Assembly (NCBI GenBank): GCA_002503205.1
Contig: DARE01000059.1
Span: 1-12,870 of the forward strand
DNA: 12,870 bases
Source: Thermoplasmatales archaeon UBA447
GTDB lineage: Archaea > Thermoplasmatota > Thermoplasmata > Thermoplasmatales > Thermoplasmataceae
Reading direction: 5' to 3'
The translations under genes and the position numbers were made by a program. Below the pieces are notes generated by a model that was not told the origin of the DNA, made no database searches, and saw nothing but the letters and a program-made list of their open reading frames with translations. Positions 5,714-12,870 of the stretch are shown here, one piece after another (the stretch's first letter is position 1; each line of letters opens with the position of its first letter).

Positions 5714-7282
5714 ATGTCCGAATTCTCAAATTCAGACGGCGATGTATTTCTTGTCAAGCTGGAAAGAATGATAGACAGGGGTGCCCTTCTTTCCAGATAC
5801 AGCAGGACCTCAAACTTAGACATAAGGGATGTTTACCATAAGGAATTTGAAAAGGATTCGAAACGAGGGGAGGATTTCTACAGGCGCGTTTTCCTGGAGT
5901 ACGGGGATGAATCTGTTGCAGAACTTGTCACTGCTCAGGTTTCCATTCAGAATGTTTCAAACATCCTTACGAAACTGATTGAAGAGCAGAGAATCGGGCT
6001 TTCCTATCTGGAAAAATCTTCCCGCTATGTAGCATACAACAAAAAATCAGGAGGATCATACCTTTTCTGCCCTCCAGAGTCAATAGGCATTCCAGCGGAA
6101 TTAGAGGAAGAATACAGAAACTTGTGCAATGATCTTTTTGAATTTTATGACAAATGCCTCCTTCCTGCCCAGGAATACTTCATGAAGTCATGGCCAAAGG
6201 AAGATCTCCTGTTCCCCGATGCAGATGGGGCAGAAATTCCTTTCATGGAACTTAAGGGAGAGGCATTAGAAACCGCAGAGAAATCCTACAAATCCGCTGT
6301 TCGTGCCAGGGCTCTGGACGATCTGAGGGCTTTGCTGCCTGCTTCAACCAAAACCAATCTTGGAATAAGCGGGAATGGTAGGTCATTCATATATCTGATA
6401 CAGAGGCTTAAATCGATGAAAATCCCTGAAGCTCAGAGGGTTGCCGATTCACTTTATAATGAACTGAGTAACGAATTTCCAGAGCTGATAAACGCAGCGG
6501 TTAACCGTTACGGTCAGAAGCAGATAGAGTACATGCAATCAGAATTGGGGAAGGTAAATCCAATGGAGCTGAAACAAAACCTTCCTTTGTGCAGCTTCAT
6601 AGATTGGGATCAGGAGCCTTCAGCGGCATACAGGATTGCTTCGATACTGAGATTTCAGGAGACAGGGGAAGATATCCCCTCCATCATGGAGCAGTTGAAA
6701 CAGAAAGGCTACGATGAGGTAAAATCGATACTTGACAGCTATGCGGAAAGGCGCAAAGGAAGGAGGGACAAAGTTCCCAGGGCATATGAATCCTGCCAGT
6801 ATTTTCTTCAGGTGGCTGTTAATTTTGGAGCTTTCAGGGATGTCCAGAGACACAGGTTCCTGTCAATTTCAAGACCACCTCTAACCCCATATAACGGCTA
6901 CACAGTGCCGCCATTCTTTAAATCTGATGCAGAAACACTTCAGAAATTCAAAAGCCTCATGGGGGCATCGTCAGATCTATATGGCAGAATCAGAAAGAAA
7001 GCAGGGCATCAGGTGGCTCAGTACGTGATACCTTTTGCATTTGTCTACCCTGTTTCTATTGTCACCAACGCAAGGGAACTGATACATTTCTGCGAGCTCA
7101 GATCAACACCCCAGTCTCATTACGATCTCAGGGAGCTTTCCAGAGCAATTTACAATGGAGTAAGGGAAAAGACCCCTGCAGTTTCTCGGGCATTCAGGTT
7201 CGTAGACACCGGCGACTATGCCCTAGGAAGATTGAGATCTGAACAGAAGAAAGAGCTGAAGCTAAGGAATATGGAAAAGTGA
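5714..7282 (+). CDS. double-length ThyX-like flavin-dependent thymidylate synthase homologue
   Basis: At 522 residues this is about twice a normal ThyX (roughly 220-250). The N-terminal half (about 1-265) has FLEYGDESVAELV (60-72), SYLEKSSRY (97-105) and ALLPASTKTNLGISGNGRSF (206-225), all ThyX-like, but lacks RHR (it reads EQRI at 91-94). The C-terminal half (about 300-522) has QRHRFLSISRP (378-388), VIPFAFVYPVSIVTNARELI (438-457) and ELRSTPQSHYDLRELSRAI (461-479), again the ThyX C-terminal pattern, but lacks the E-x-S-x-RY part. ThyX makes dTMP from dUMP with methylene-tetrahydrofolate, NADPH and FAD, and its active sites lie between subunits. A pseudo-dimer with composite sites is possible, as is a changed function. 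It starts 35 bases after the DUF35 gene with no obvious Shine-Dalgarno, so co-transcription is likely but unproven. Confidence 0.8.
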   Translation: MSEFSNSDGDVFLVKLERMIDRGALLSRYSRTSNLDIRDVYHKEFEKDSKRGEDFYRRVFLEYGDESVAELVTAQVSIQNVSNILTKLIEEQRIGLSYLEKSSRYVAYNKKSGGSYLFCPPESIGIPAELEEEYRNLCNDLFEFYDKCLLPAQEYFMKSWPKEDLLFPDADGAEIPFMELKGEALETAEKSYKSAVRARALDDLRALLPASTKTNLGISGNGRSFIYLIQRLKSMKIPEAQRVADSLYNELSNEFPELINAAVNRYGQKQIEYMQSELGKVNPMELKQNLPLCSFIDWDQEPSAAYRIASILRFQETGEDIPSIMEQLKQKGYDEVKSILDSYAERRKGRRDKVPRAYESCQYFLQVAVNFGAFRDVQRHRFLSISRPPLTPYNGYTVPPFFKSDAETLQKFKSLMGASSDLYGRIRKKAGHQVAQYVIPFAFVYPVSIVTNARELIHFCELRSTPQSHYDLRELSRAIYNGVREKTPAVSRAFRFVDTGDYALGRLRSEQKKELKLRNMEK

Positions 7283-7337
7283 CACTTCTTCGCAGAGGCT
7301 TATTTTAACCACACTTGATAAAATACCGTTTCATAAA

Positions 7338-7348
7338 GTTTATATTGA
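7338..7348 (+). promoter_or_regulatory. TATA box for the thermosome gene
   Basis: AGTTTATATTG is the best TATA match in the 105-base gap. It predicts transcription start near 7369, just ahead of the Shine-Dalgarno. A second A/T-rich candidate, CATATTTATC, lies at 7353-7362. No palindrome that I would call a heat-shock operator is evident. Confidence 0.5.
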
Positions 7349-7371
7349 AGAACATATTTATCTGTCAACCT

Positions 7372-7378
7372 GAGGTGA
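7372..7378 (+). promoter_or_regulatory. Shine-Dalgarno of the thermosome gene
   Basis: GAGGTGA matches the complement of the archaeal 16S 3' end over seven bases and lies nine bases before ATG 7388. It supports this start over the internal ATG five codons later. Confidence 0.75.
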
Positions 7379-7387
7379 ACTTAAGGT

Positions 7388-9022
7388 ATGTTATCAGGAC
7401 AGATGCCAATATTCGTGCTTAAAGAAGGGACACAGAGAGAACAGGGAAAGAATGCTCAGAAGAACAACATAGAGGCTGCCAAGACAATTGCAGACGCTAT
7501 CAGGACAACTCTTGGTCCAAAGGGAATGGACAAGATGCTGGTAGACTCAATTGGAGACATTATTGTATCAAATGATGGAGCCACCATCCTGAAGGAAATG
7601 GATGTGGACCATCCAACTGCAAAAATGATTGTTGAGGTTGCTAAATCGCAGGATTCCGCTGTTGGGGATGGCACAACATCTGCCGTCATACTTGCAGGGG
7701 AGCTCCTTAAGCAGGCAGAGACACTCCTTGACCAGGGAGTTCACTCAACTGTTATCACAAATGGTTTCAGAATGGCAGTCAACGAGGCAAAGAAGCATCT
7801 TGACCAGATTGCACTTGAGGCAAAGGACGACAAGACTCTCAAGAGAATATCCATGACTGCCCTTTCCGGAAAGAATACCAGCCTTTCCAGTGATTTCCTC
7901 TCCGATCTTGTTGTCAAGGCCGTCAATGCAGTTGCAGATGAGAGAAACGGGAAGGTTATTGTGGACACAGCCAACATAAAGGTTGACAAGAAGAATGGCG
8001 GTTCCGTTACAGATACGCAGTTCATTAATGGCCTGGTAATAGATAAGGAAAAAGTCCATCCCAAGATGCCTTCACCTGTCAAGGATGCCAGGATTGCACT
8101 CATAGATTCTGCTCTTGAGATAAAGAAGACAGAGATCGAGGCAAAGGTTCAGATTACAGACCCGTCAAAGATACAGGACTTCCTTGCACAGGAATCAGAC
8201 ACATTCAAAAACATGGTAGAGAAGGTAAAGAAGAGCGGAGCAAATGTTGTCCTCTGCCAGAAAGGTATCGACGATATTGCTCAGCACTACCTTGCAAAGG
8301 AGGGCATCTATGCCGTAAGGAGAGTCAAGAAGAGCGACATGGAAAAACTTGCAAAAGCTACAGGCGCCAAAATTGTGACGAATCTTGACGACCTCACATC
8401 CGCAGCCCTTGGAAAAGCAGAGAAGGTAGAGGAAAAGAAAATCAGCGACGACAGGATGACCTTCGTTACTGGATGTGCAAACCCCAAGGCCGTCAGTATA
8501 CTCATAAGGGGCGGCACTGACCATGTGGTTTCAGAAATAGAGAGATCACTTAACGATGCAATCAGAGTGGTAGCTCTCACAAAGGAGGATGGAAAATACC
8601 TGCCAGGTGGAGGAGCAATTGAAGCAGAACTCGCCATGAAGGTTCGCAATTTTGCAAATTCCGTGGGAGGAAGAGAGCAGCTTGCCATAGAGGCCTTCGC
8701 AAAGGCACTGGAAATCATACCCAGAACACTGGCTGAGAACGCAGGAATGGATCCAATAAACACTCTGATACAGCTCAAGGCTGATCATGAAAAAGGAAAA
8801 GTCACTTACGGAATAGATTTCTCAGAAAACAAGGTTGGGGATATGGCCAAAGCAGGTGTATTTGATCCGCTCAGAGTCAAAAAGCATGCACTTGAAAGCG
8901 CTGCCGAAGTCTCAACAATGATCCTGAGAATCGACGATGTAATAGCAAGCAAGAAATCAGGCCCAAGCCCCGGAGAAGGCGGAATGGGCGGTGGAATGCC
9001 AGGCGGCATGCCACAGTACTGA
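7388..9022 (+). CDS. thsA: thermosome subunit, group II chaperonin (alpha-type)
   Basis: A 544-residue subunit of the double-ring ATP-driven cytosolic chaperonin. Visible motifs include TLGPKGMDKM (41-50) and NDGATI (62-67) of the nucleotide pocket, and GDGTTS (93-98) with the catalytic Asp. The helical-protrusion (built-in lid) sequence is in the apical domain. PGGGAIEAELA marks the return to the equatorial domain, and GMGGGMPGGMPQY is the Gly/Met-rich flexible tail of archaeal and eukaryotic CCT-type chaperonins. By recall the sequence, including the opening LSGQ then PIFVLKEGTQREQGKNAQ, is very like the Thermoplasma alpha subunit; a beta subunit would be encoded elsewhere. It has its own TATA box and a strong Shine-Dalgarno, and ends in an oligo-T tract, so it is probably a highly expressed single-gene unit. 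Confidence 0.97.
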   Translation: MLSGQMPIFVLKEGTQREQGKNAQKNNIEAAKTIADAIRTTLGPKGMDKMLVDSIGDIIVSNDGATILKEMDVDHPTAKMIVEVAKSQDSAVGDGTTSAVILAGELLKQAETLLDQGVHSTVITNGFRMAVNEAKKHLDQIALEAKDDKTLKRISMTALSGKNTSLSSDFLSDLVVKAVNAVADERNGKVIVDTANIKVDKKNGGSVTDTQFINGLVIDKEKVHPKMPSPVKDARIALIDSALEIKKTEIEAKVQITDPSKIQDFLAQESDTFKNMVEKVKKSGANVVLCQKGIDDIAQHYLAKEGIYAVRRVKKSDMEKLAKATGAKIVTNLDDLTSAALGKAEKVEEKKISDDRMTFVTGCANPKAVSILIRGGTDHVVSEIERSLNDAIRVVALTKEDGKYLPGGGAIEAELAMKVRNFANSVGGREQLAIEAFAKALEIIPRTLAENAGMDPINTLIQLKADHEKGKVTYGIDFSENKVGDMAKAGVFDPLRVKKHALESAAEVSTMILRIDDVIASKKSGPSPGEGGMGGGMPGGMPQY

Positions 9023-9027
9023 TTTCA

Positions 9028-9035
9028 TTTTTTTT
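9028..9035 (+). terminator. oligo-T terminator after the thermosome gene
   Basis: Eight consecutive T begin six bases after the stop codon, a typical archaeal termination tract. No hairpin is needed or seen. Confidence 0.55.
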
Positions 9036-9122
9036 CATATTCAACACTCCAGCCATACTATTTTTAAATTCATCCAATGCCTTGTAGTTCTGCATAGCCA
9101 TTCAATAAAGCCCTTGGCACAC

Positions 9123-9139
9123 ATTTAATAATTTTATTG
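9123..9139 (+). promoter_or_regulatory. A/T-rich promoter region of sucCD-argF
   Basis: ATTTAATAATTTTATTG is the only strong A/T box between the thermosome terminator and sucC. It lies about 30 bases before the TTG start. The rest of this 138-base gap shows nothing else I can name. Confidence 0.45.
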
Positions 9140-9160
9140 GAATAACCGTACGGTGACATC

Positions 9161-10267
9161 TTGAATCTTTACGAATACATGGGTAAGGACATATTCAGGA
9201 AGAATGGACTTCCTGTACCAGAAGGATATGTCGTGGAAAAACAGTCAGATCTTAAGGAATACCGCAAACCGGTTGTTGTCAAATCCCAGATCCTCCTTGG
9301 AGGAAGGGGCAAATCAGGAGGCATTAAATTCGCAAAAAGTGGAGAAGAACTGAAGTCTGCAGTCAATGAACTTATAGGATCAAAGGTAAGAGGGCTTGCA
9401 GTAACGAAGGTTCTCGTTGAAGAGATGCTGAATATCCAGCACGAGTATTATGTGAGCATAACCCTCAGCAGAGAGCACAGAGCACCCATACTTATAGCCA
9501 GTGCATCCGGGGGCGTGGAGATTGAATCGGTCCCACAGAAGGAGATTTTCACCCGTGTTATTGATCCGTTGATTGGGTATTCTGATTACATTGGCAGGGA
9601 AGCTTCAAAATTCATGAACCTGAAGCCAGAAATAGCCTCTCAATTCAGAGCAATCCTCAAGTCCCTGTACAGGACATTCATCGAGGAGGACTGCGAACTT
9701 GTTGAAATCAATCCTCTGGTGGAGACAAAGGAGGGCAAACTCATTGCTGCTGACGCAAAGGTAATAATAGACAATGATGCCCTTTACAGGCACAAGGAGT
9801 TCAGCATCACGGACCCGGAGAAGACACCACTGGAGCTTGAGGCTCAGGCTAAGGGCTATTCCTTTATTGAACTTGATGGGAAAATCGGTGTCATCGCAAA
9901 TGGGGCAGGCCTTACAATGGCAACACTTGACGCACTGACTCTTCACAACGGAAAGCCGAGGAACTTTCTGGATCTTGGTGGAACGGACAATGTCGAAATA
10001 GTCGCCAATGCTTTTGATCTCGTTCTCAAGGCAGATCCGAAAGCTATACTGATCAACATATTTGGCGGCGTTACAAAGGCTGATACTGTTGCCAAAGGTA
10101 TTGTTGAGGCAAAGAAGAGATTCAATATCTCAAAGCCTATAGTTGTAAGGCTCAGCGGTTTTAACGAGGATGAAGGAAGAAAGATCCTCAGTGAGAATAA
10201 GATAGAAACATATCCAACCATGATGGAAGCAGTTGAAAGGGTAGTAAAAGTTGCAGGTGGTGCATAA
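9161..10267 (+). CDS. sucC: succinyl-CoA synthetase (ADP-forming) beta subunit
   Basis: A 368-residue subunit that, with SucD, interconverts succinyl-CoA and succinate with substrate-level phosphorylation in the citric acid cycle. The N-terminal ATP-grasp domain starts LYEYMGKDIFRKNG (3-16) and carries VVVKSQILLGGRGKSGGI (38-55) and the metal-site block CELVEINPLV. The C-terminal CoA-ligase domain has GVIANGAGLTMATLD, NFLDLGGTD and LINIFGGVTKADTVA. The start is TTG 9161, with GGTGA at 9152-9156 as a short Shine-Dalgarno; the conserved N-terminus begins right there, so this start is well supported. Its stop shares one base with the sucD start (TAATG), giving tight translational coupling for a 1:1 complex. 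No missing residues are noticed. Confidence 0.96.
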   Translation: MNLYEYMGKDIFRKNGLPVPEGYVVEKQSDLKEYRKPVVVKSQILLGGRGKSGGIKFAKSGEELKSAVNELIGSKVRGLAVTKVLVEEMLNIQHEYYVSITLSREHRAPILIASASGGVEIESVPQKEIFTRVIDPLIGYSDYIGREASKFMNLKPEIASQFRAILKSLYRTFIEEDCELVEINPLVETKEGKLIAADAKVIIDNDALYRHKEFSITDPEKTPLELEAQAKGYSFIELDGKIGVIANGAGLTMATLDALTLHNGKPRNFLDLGGTDNVEIVANAFDLVLKADPKAILINIFGGVTKADTVAKGIVEAKKRFNISKPIVVRLSGFNEDEGRKILSENKIETYPTMMEAVERVVKVAGGA

Positions 10268-11124
10268 TGGGAGTACTTGTTGACAGGAATACTAAGGTAA
10301 TAGTTCAGGGAATAACAGGGCATCAGGGTTCGTTCCATGCCGGTCAGATGATGAAGTTCGGAACAAAGGTAGTGGCTGGCATATCTCCAGGAAAGAGCGG
10401 AACAAAGTTTCAGGACACCGTTCCGATAGTGGATTCAGTGGCTGATGCCATGAGTTTCTCACCGGACGCTACCATGATATCTGTTCCAGCGCCATTTGTG
10501 AAGGACGCTGCCTTTGAAGCAATAGACCAGAGAATAAAGCTGATCTATATCCTTACAGAGCATGTACCATTCCATGACTCAATGGAACTGATAAGTGAAG
10601 CAAGGAACAGAGGGCTCACGGTGATAGGTCCGAATGGCCCAGGTATCACAGTGCCATTTGAGTGCAAGATAGGCATTATGCCAAACCAGATATTCAAGGA
10701 AGGGGATGTTGCTGTAGCATCAAGGAGCGGTACCCTTACATACGAGATCGTTGAATCACTCACAAGAAACGGAATGGGCCAGAGCGCGGTTATAGGACTT
10801 GGTGGAGATCCCGTCGTGGGGATGAATTACATCGATGTCTTGAAACTCTACGAGGCAGATCCAAAGACAAAGAAGATTGTCCTGGTTGGCGAGATAGGGG
10901 GAAACAACGAGGAGCTTGCAGCAAAATATATCAAAGAGCACATAACAAAGAAGGTTGTTGCCTACATCACTGGAAGAAGCGCCCCTCCAGGAAAGAGGAT
11001 GGGCCATGCCGGTGCAATCATTGAGAAAGGGGTAGGAACAGCGGAGTCAAAGATAAAGGCTTTCAATGAGGCGGGAGTCAAGGTCGCCGACTATCCAACA
11101 GATGTCCCCGGACTTCTGAAGTGA
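10267..11124 (+). CDS. sucD: succinyl-CoA synthetase (ADP-forming) alpha subunit
   Basis: A 285-residue subunit carrying the CoA site and the phosphohistidine. The N-terminal CoA-binding Rossmann domain reads VIVQGITGHQGSFHAGQM (11-28). FECKIGIMP (131-139) and SRSGTLTYE (152-160) follow, then GGDPVVG (179-185). GEIGG (208-212) has the Glu that contacts the active-site His. MGHAGAII (245-252) contains His247, the residue phosphorylated during catalysis. The position often Cys or Thr in GPNxPG is Gly124 here. The length is the usual one. It overlaps sucC by one base, and its TGA lies five bases before the argF ATG, so all three genes form one transcription unit. Confidence 0.97.
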   Translation: MGVLVDRNTKVIVQGITGHQGSFHAGQMMKFGTKVVAGISPGKSGTKFQDTVPIVDSVADAMSFSPDATMISVPAPFVKDAAFEAIDQRIKLIYILTEHVPFHDSMELISEARNRGLTVIGPNGPGITVPFECKIGIMPNQIFKEGDVAVASRSGTLTYEIVESLTRNGMGQSAVIGLGGDPVVGMNYIDVLKLYEADPKTKKIVLVGEIGGNNEELAAKYIKEHITKKVVAYITGRSAPPGKRMGHAGAIIEKGVGTAESKIKAFNEAGVKVADYPTDVPGLLK

Positions 11125-11129
11125 TCTGC

Positions 11130-12041
11130 ATGAAGAGGGATATTCTCTCTGTAACTGACATGTCCTCAGATTTTGAGGACATAATTGATCTCTCCATAAG
11201 AATGAAGAAGCAGAGATACACTGTTTTCCCAGAGATGCATAACAGAATGCTCGGTATGATATTCGAAAAGCCGAGCACAAGAACAAGGATTTCCCTTGAG
11301 ACTGCCATGGAACAGATGGGTGGTCATGCTATATACCTGAATCCCAACGATATGCAGATTGGCCGCGGGGAGACAATAGAGGATACGGGACGAGTCCTAT
11401 CTGGTTTCCTGGACATTATCTCCTACAGGGCTTTCAGCCATGAGAGTGTGGCTTCTCTTGCAAAAAATGCAAAGGTACCTGTTATAAATGCCCTAGACGA
11501 CAGGGAACATCCTGTGCAGATGCTTGCAGATTTCATGACAATAAAGGAGATATTAGGAAGAACAGGAGGACTCAAGGTGACTTATGTTGGTGACGGGAAT
11601 AACGTTGCAAACTCCCTTGCCCTCTCCTCTGCAATAAGCGGTTCGGATTTCACAATAGGATGTCCAGCAGGGCACGAACCTGACAGTAAAATATGGCAGA
11701 AGGCACAGGAAATAGCAAAATCAACAAAGGCCAGGCTGGAAATAGAACATGATCCGGTCAAGGCGGTCGAGAATGCAAACGTCGTTTACACAGACGTGTG
11801 GGTATCAATGGGTGAAGAAAAGGAGAGGGAAGCAAAGGAAAAACTCTTCTCCAGATATCAGGTGAATGAATCCATTATGGAACATGCTGACAGAAACCAC
11901 ATATTCCTGCACTGCCTGCCAGCCCACAGGGGCCTGGAAGTATCTGCAGGGGTTATCGATGGAATTCATAGTGTGGTATTTCAGGAGGCAGAGAACAGGC
12001 TACACACATCAAAGGCACTCATATTCACCCTGCTGTCATAA
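11130..12041 (+). CDS. argF: ornithine carbamoyltransferase
   Basis: Transfers the carbamoyl group from carbamoyl phosphate to ornithine to give citrulline, in arginine biosynthesis or, in reverse, arginine breakdown. STRTR (49-53) binds carbamoyl phosphate, as does HPVQ (127-130). YVGDGNNVANS (152-162) starts the ornithine domain. DVWVSMG (222-228) is the ornithine-loop SMG motif that separates this enzyme from aspartate carbamoyltransferase. HCLPAHRG (261-268) holds the catalytic Cys262. ATG 11130 is chosen because the family opening MKRDILSVTD begins there; an in-frame GTG at 11121 overlapping the sucD stop would add three residues and is less likely. With 303 residues it is full length. 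It is cytosolic, probably a trimer or larger. Placement behind sucCD implies co-expression with the citric acid cycle enzymes. Confidence 0.95.
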   Translation: MKRDILSVTDMSSDFEDIIDLSIRMKKQRYTVFPEMHNRMLGMIFEKPSTRTRISLETAMEQMGGHAIYLNPNDMQIGRGETIEDTGRVLSGFLDIISYRAFSHESVASLAKNAKVPVINALDDREHPVQMLADFMTIKEILGRTGGLKVTYVGDGNNVANSLALSSAISGSDFTIGCPAGHEPDSKIWQKAQEIAKSTKARLEIEHDPVKAVENANVVYTDVWVSMGEEKEREAKEKLFSRYQVNESIMEHADRNHIFLHCLPAHRGLEVSAGVIDGIHSVVFQEAENRLHTSKALIFTLLS

Positions 12042-12042
12042 T

Positions 12043-12074
12043 ATCAGGTTTGTGCCACATTTCCTGATTTTTTT
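12043..12074 (+). terminator. hairpin plus T-run after argF
   Basis: ATCAGG (12043-12048) pairs with CCTGAT (12063-12068) around a 14-base loop that contains a small inner TGT/ACA pairing. The stem is followed by T7. It begins two bases after the argF stop and would end the sucC-sucD-argF transcript. Archaea can stop at the T tract alone, so the hairpin may be incidental. Confidence 0.5.
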
Positions 12075-12126
12075 ATCAAATTTATTTCAATTCTCATTTC
12101 GCTAAGGAGGAATTATTTCCGGTAAG

Positions 12127-12137
12127 AAAATTTTAAG
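12127..12137 (+). promoter_or_regulatory. TATA-like box for the 12161 gene
   Basis: AAAATTTTAAG is centred about 28 bases before ATG 12161, which has no adjacent Shine-Dalgarno. This fits a leaderless transcript covering this gene and the methylase after it. Confidence 0.45.
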
Positions 12138-12160
12138 TGCAATAACATAATGACAGCACA

Positions 12161-12487
12161 ATGTCGAAATCCTCTGTGAGGAAAAATGGGCACTTAAATC
12201 TTAACAGGGTCATAGAGGAACAGCGAAACCATTCAAACCTCAGGGAATTGCCGTCTGTTCTTGTTCCTGTATGGCAGATAAAGATACGGGAAAGATTTGG
12301 AATTTCCGTTGACAGGGAAATTGCTGAATACATTGTTCTGGCTGCTCATGAAAAAGGGACCTGGAGGAGACAGAGAGCGGTAAGGAAAATTGAGAAGATT
12401 TTCCAGAAAAGAGGGGACTCTGTTGAGGAGTCTGCGAAGAAGGCCAGGCAGGTTGTGGATTTGGCTGTTGGCACCCCAGAACAGTAA
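12161..12487 (+). CDS. hypothetical small basic protein of 108 residues
   Basis: I do not recognise a family. It is rich in Arg and Lys. Residues 1-30 are polar and probably flexible. Residues 31-60 (PSVLVPVWQIKIRERFGI onward) could be a strand-helix core. Residues about 63-108 look helical and strongly basic (EKGTWRRQRAVRKIEKIF, then EESAKKARQVVDLA). No cysteine, signal peptide or membrane segment is present. Its TAA is immediately followed by the ATG of the RNA methylase gene, with no base between, so the two are almost certainly co-translated. A nucleic-acid or ribosome-binding role alongside the methylase would fit the charge and the context, but this is inference. It starts at ATG with a TATA-like box upstream and no Shine-Dalgarno. 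Confidence 0.68.
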   Translation: MSKSSVRKNGHLNLNRVIEEQRNHSNLRELPSVLVPVWQIKIRERFGISVDREIAEYIVLAAHEKGTWRRQRAVRKIEKIFQKRGDSVEESAKKARQVVDLAVGTPEQ

Positions 12488-12870
12488 ATGCCGCTGCTGA
12501 ATCAGAGGAATCTCGAAATCACACTTCAGAAGCTTGCGTCACAGAATACTTTTTCAAACATTCTGGAACAGTACCCAACTGATGCTCATACGGCATCCTC
12601 GATCCTTAACCTTGCTTTTATGGACGGTAACATAGAGGGAAAGACAATAGCAGATTTTGGGGCTGGCAATGGAATATTTTCAGTAGGATGCGCCCTGCTT
12701 GGTGCAGAGAAGGTATATTCTGTGGAACTGGATCCATCTGTGGTTGAGATACTGAGGGAAAACACAAATGGAATGGAGGTCTCAGTAATAAATGCCAGCG
12801 TTAATGATTTTCATGAGAAGGTGGATACCGTAATAATGAACCCTCCTTTTGGTTCGGTAAAGAAAGGTGC
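12488..12870 (+). CDS. METTL5 / COG2263-type RNA N6-adenine methylase, 5' part, cut by the right window edge
   Basis: I translated 127 residues by hand. Residues 26-40 (LEQYPTDAHTASSIL) match the N-terminal LEQY.T block of the COG2263 archaeal methylases. IADFGAGNGIFSVGCALLGA (54-73) is SAM-binding motif I. VYSVELDP (76-83) carries the acidic ribose-binding residue. VDTVIMNPPFGS (112-123) is the NPPF catalytic motif IV of N6-adenine methylases. The eukaryotic relative METTL5 methylates one adenine in 18S rRNA with TRMT112 as partner; the archaeal target is likely RNA. About 75-80 residues would lie beyond the window. The start ATG directly abuts the stop of the preceding small gene. Confidence 0.9.
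   Translation, partial: MPLLNQRNLEITLQKLASQNTFSNILEQYPTDAHTASSILNLAFMDGNIEGKTIADFGAGNGIFSVGCALLGAEKVYSVELDPSVVEILRENTNGMEVSVINASVNDFHEKVDTVIMNPPFGSVKKG

Noticed and set aside
7741..8778. Several long leftward open frames across the thermosome gene
   Set aside because: They arise from the codon bias of a highly conserved chaperonin gene on the upper strand and show no recognisable motifs.
11121..11129. Alternative GTG start for argF overlapping the sucD stop
   Set aside because: The family's conserved opening begins at the ATG at 11130; the extra three residues are not expected.
1..12870. CRISPR arrays, insertion sequences, integrases, toxin-antitoxin or defence genes
   Set aside because: I saw no regularly spaced repeats, terminal inverted repeats, transposase motifs or known defence domains on either strand.

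Overview
The window looks like a piece of a moderately AT-rich archaeal chromosome, most likely from the order Thermoplasmatales. This rests on several things. The thermosome subunit is very close, by recall, to the Thermoplasma alpha subunit. An archaeal tRNA methylase Trm56 is present. The thiolase sits next to a DUF35 zinc-ribbon/OB protein, which is an archaeal arrangement. The tRNA gene lacks an encoded CCA. Promoters are TATA-like and often about 27 bases from the start codon, as in leaderless transcripts. Arginine is mostly AGG/AGA, and several genes use TTG as start codon. The genus cannot be fixed from sequence reading alone. I see no phage, insertion sequence, CRISPR or obvious island, and the genes are tightly packed with no gene-free stretch over about 155 bases.

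Left part (1-1520): three leftward genes. These are the 5' part of trm56 running off the left edge, a winged-helix regulator-like gene overlapping it by 23 bases, and an unrecognised 144-residue basic protein. A tRNA-Gln(CUG) gene then follows on the other strand.

Middle (1572-7282): an unrecognised helical protein converges with an atypical NAD(P)-binding SDR protein, and their 3' ends overlap by 11 bases. Four rightward genes follow: an eIF2B-alpha/R15P-isomerase-fold protein, a thiolase-superfamily protein, its DUF35 partner (ATGA overlap) and a double-length ThyX-like flavin-dependent thymidylate synthase. Two of them carry altered catalytic motifs. The thiolase has Gly where the nucleophilic Cys should be and Tyr in place of the usual His of the HD motif. 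The ThyX-like protein appears to be a tandem duplication in which each half keeps a different part of the signature motif.

Right part (7388-12870): a thermosome subunit with a clear TATA box and Shine-Dalgarno. Next is a compact sucC-sucD-argF cluster (succinyl-CoA synthetase beta and alpha, then ornithine carbamoyltransferase), with overlapping or nearly overlapping starts and a terminator-like hairpin after argF. The window ends with a small unrecognised basic protein whose stop codon directly abuts the start of a METTL5/COG2263-type RNA methylase cut by the right edge.

The most interesting content is the Cys-less thiolase/DUF35 pair, which may be an aldolase-type or otherwise non-thiolytic C-C bond enzyme rather than an acetoacetyl-CoA thiolase, and the split-motif double ThyX. 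I see no clearly new multi-gene defence or mobile system.
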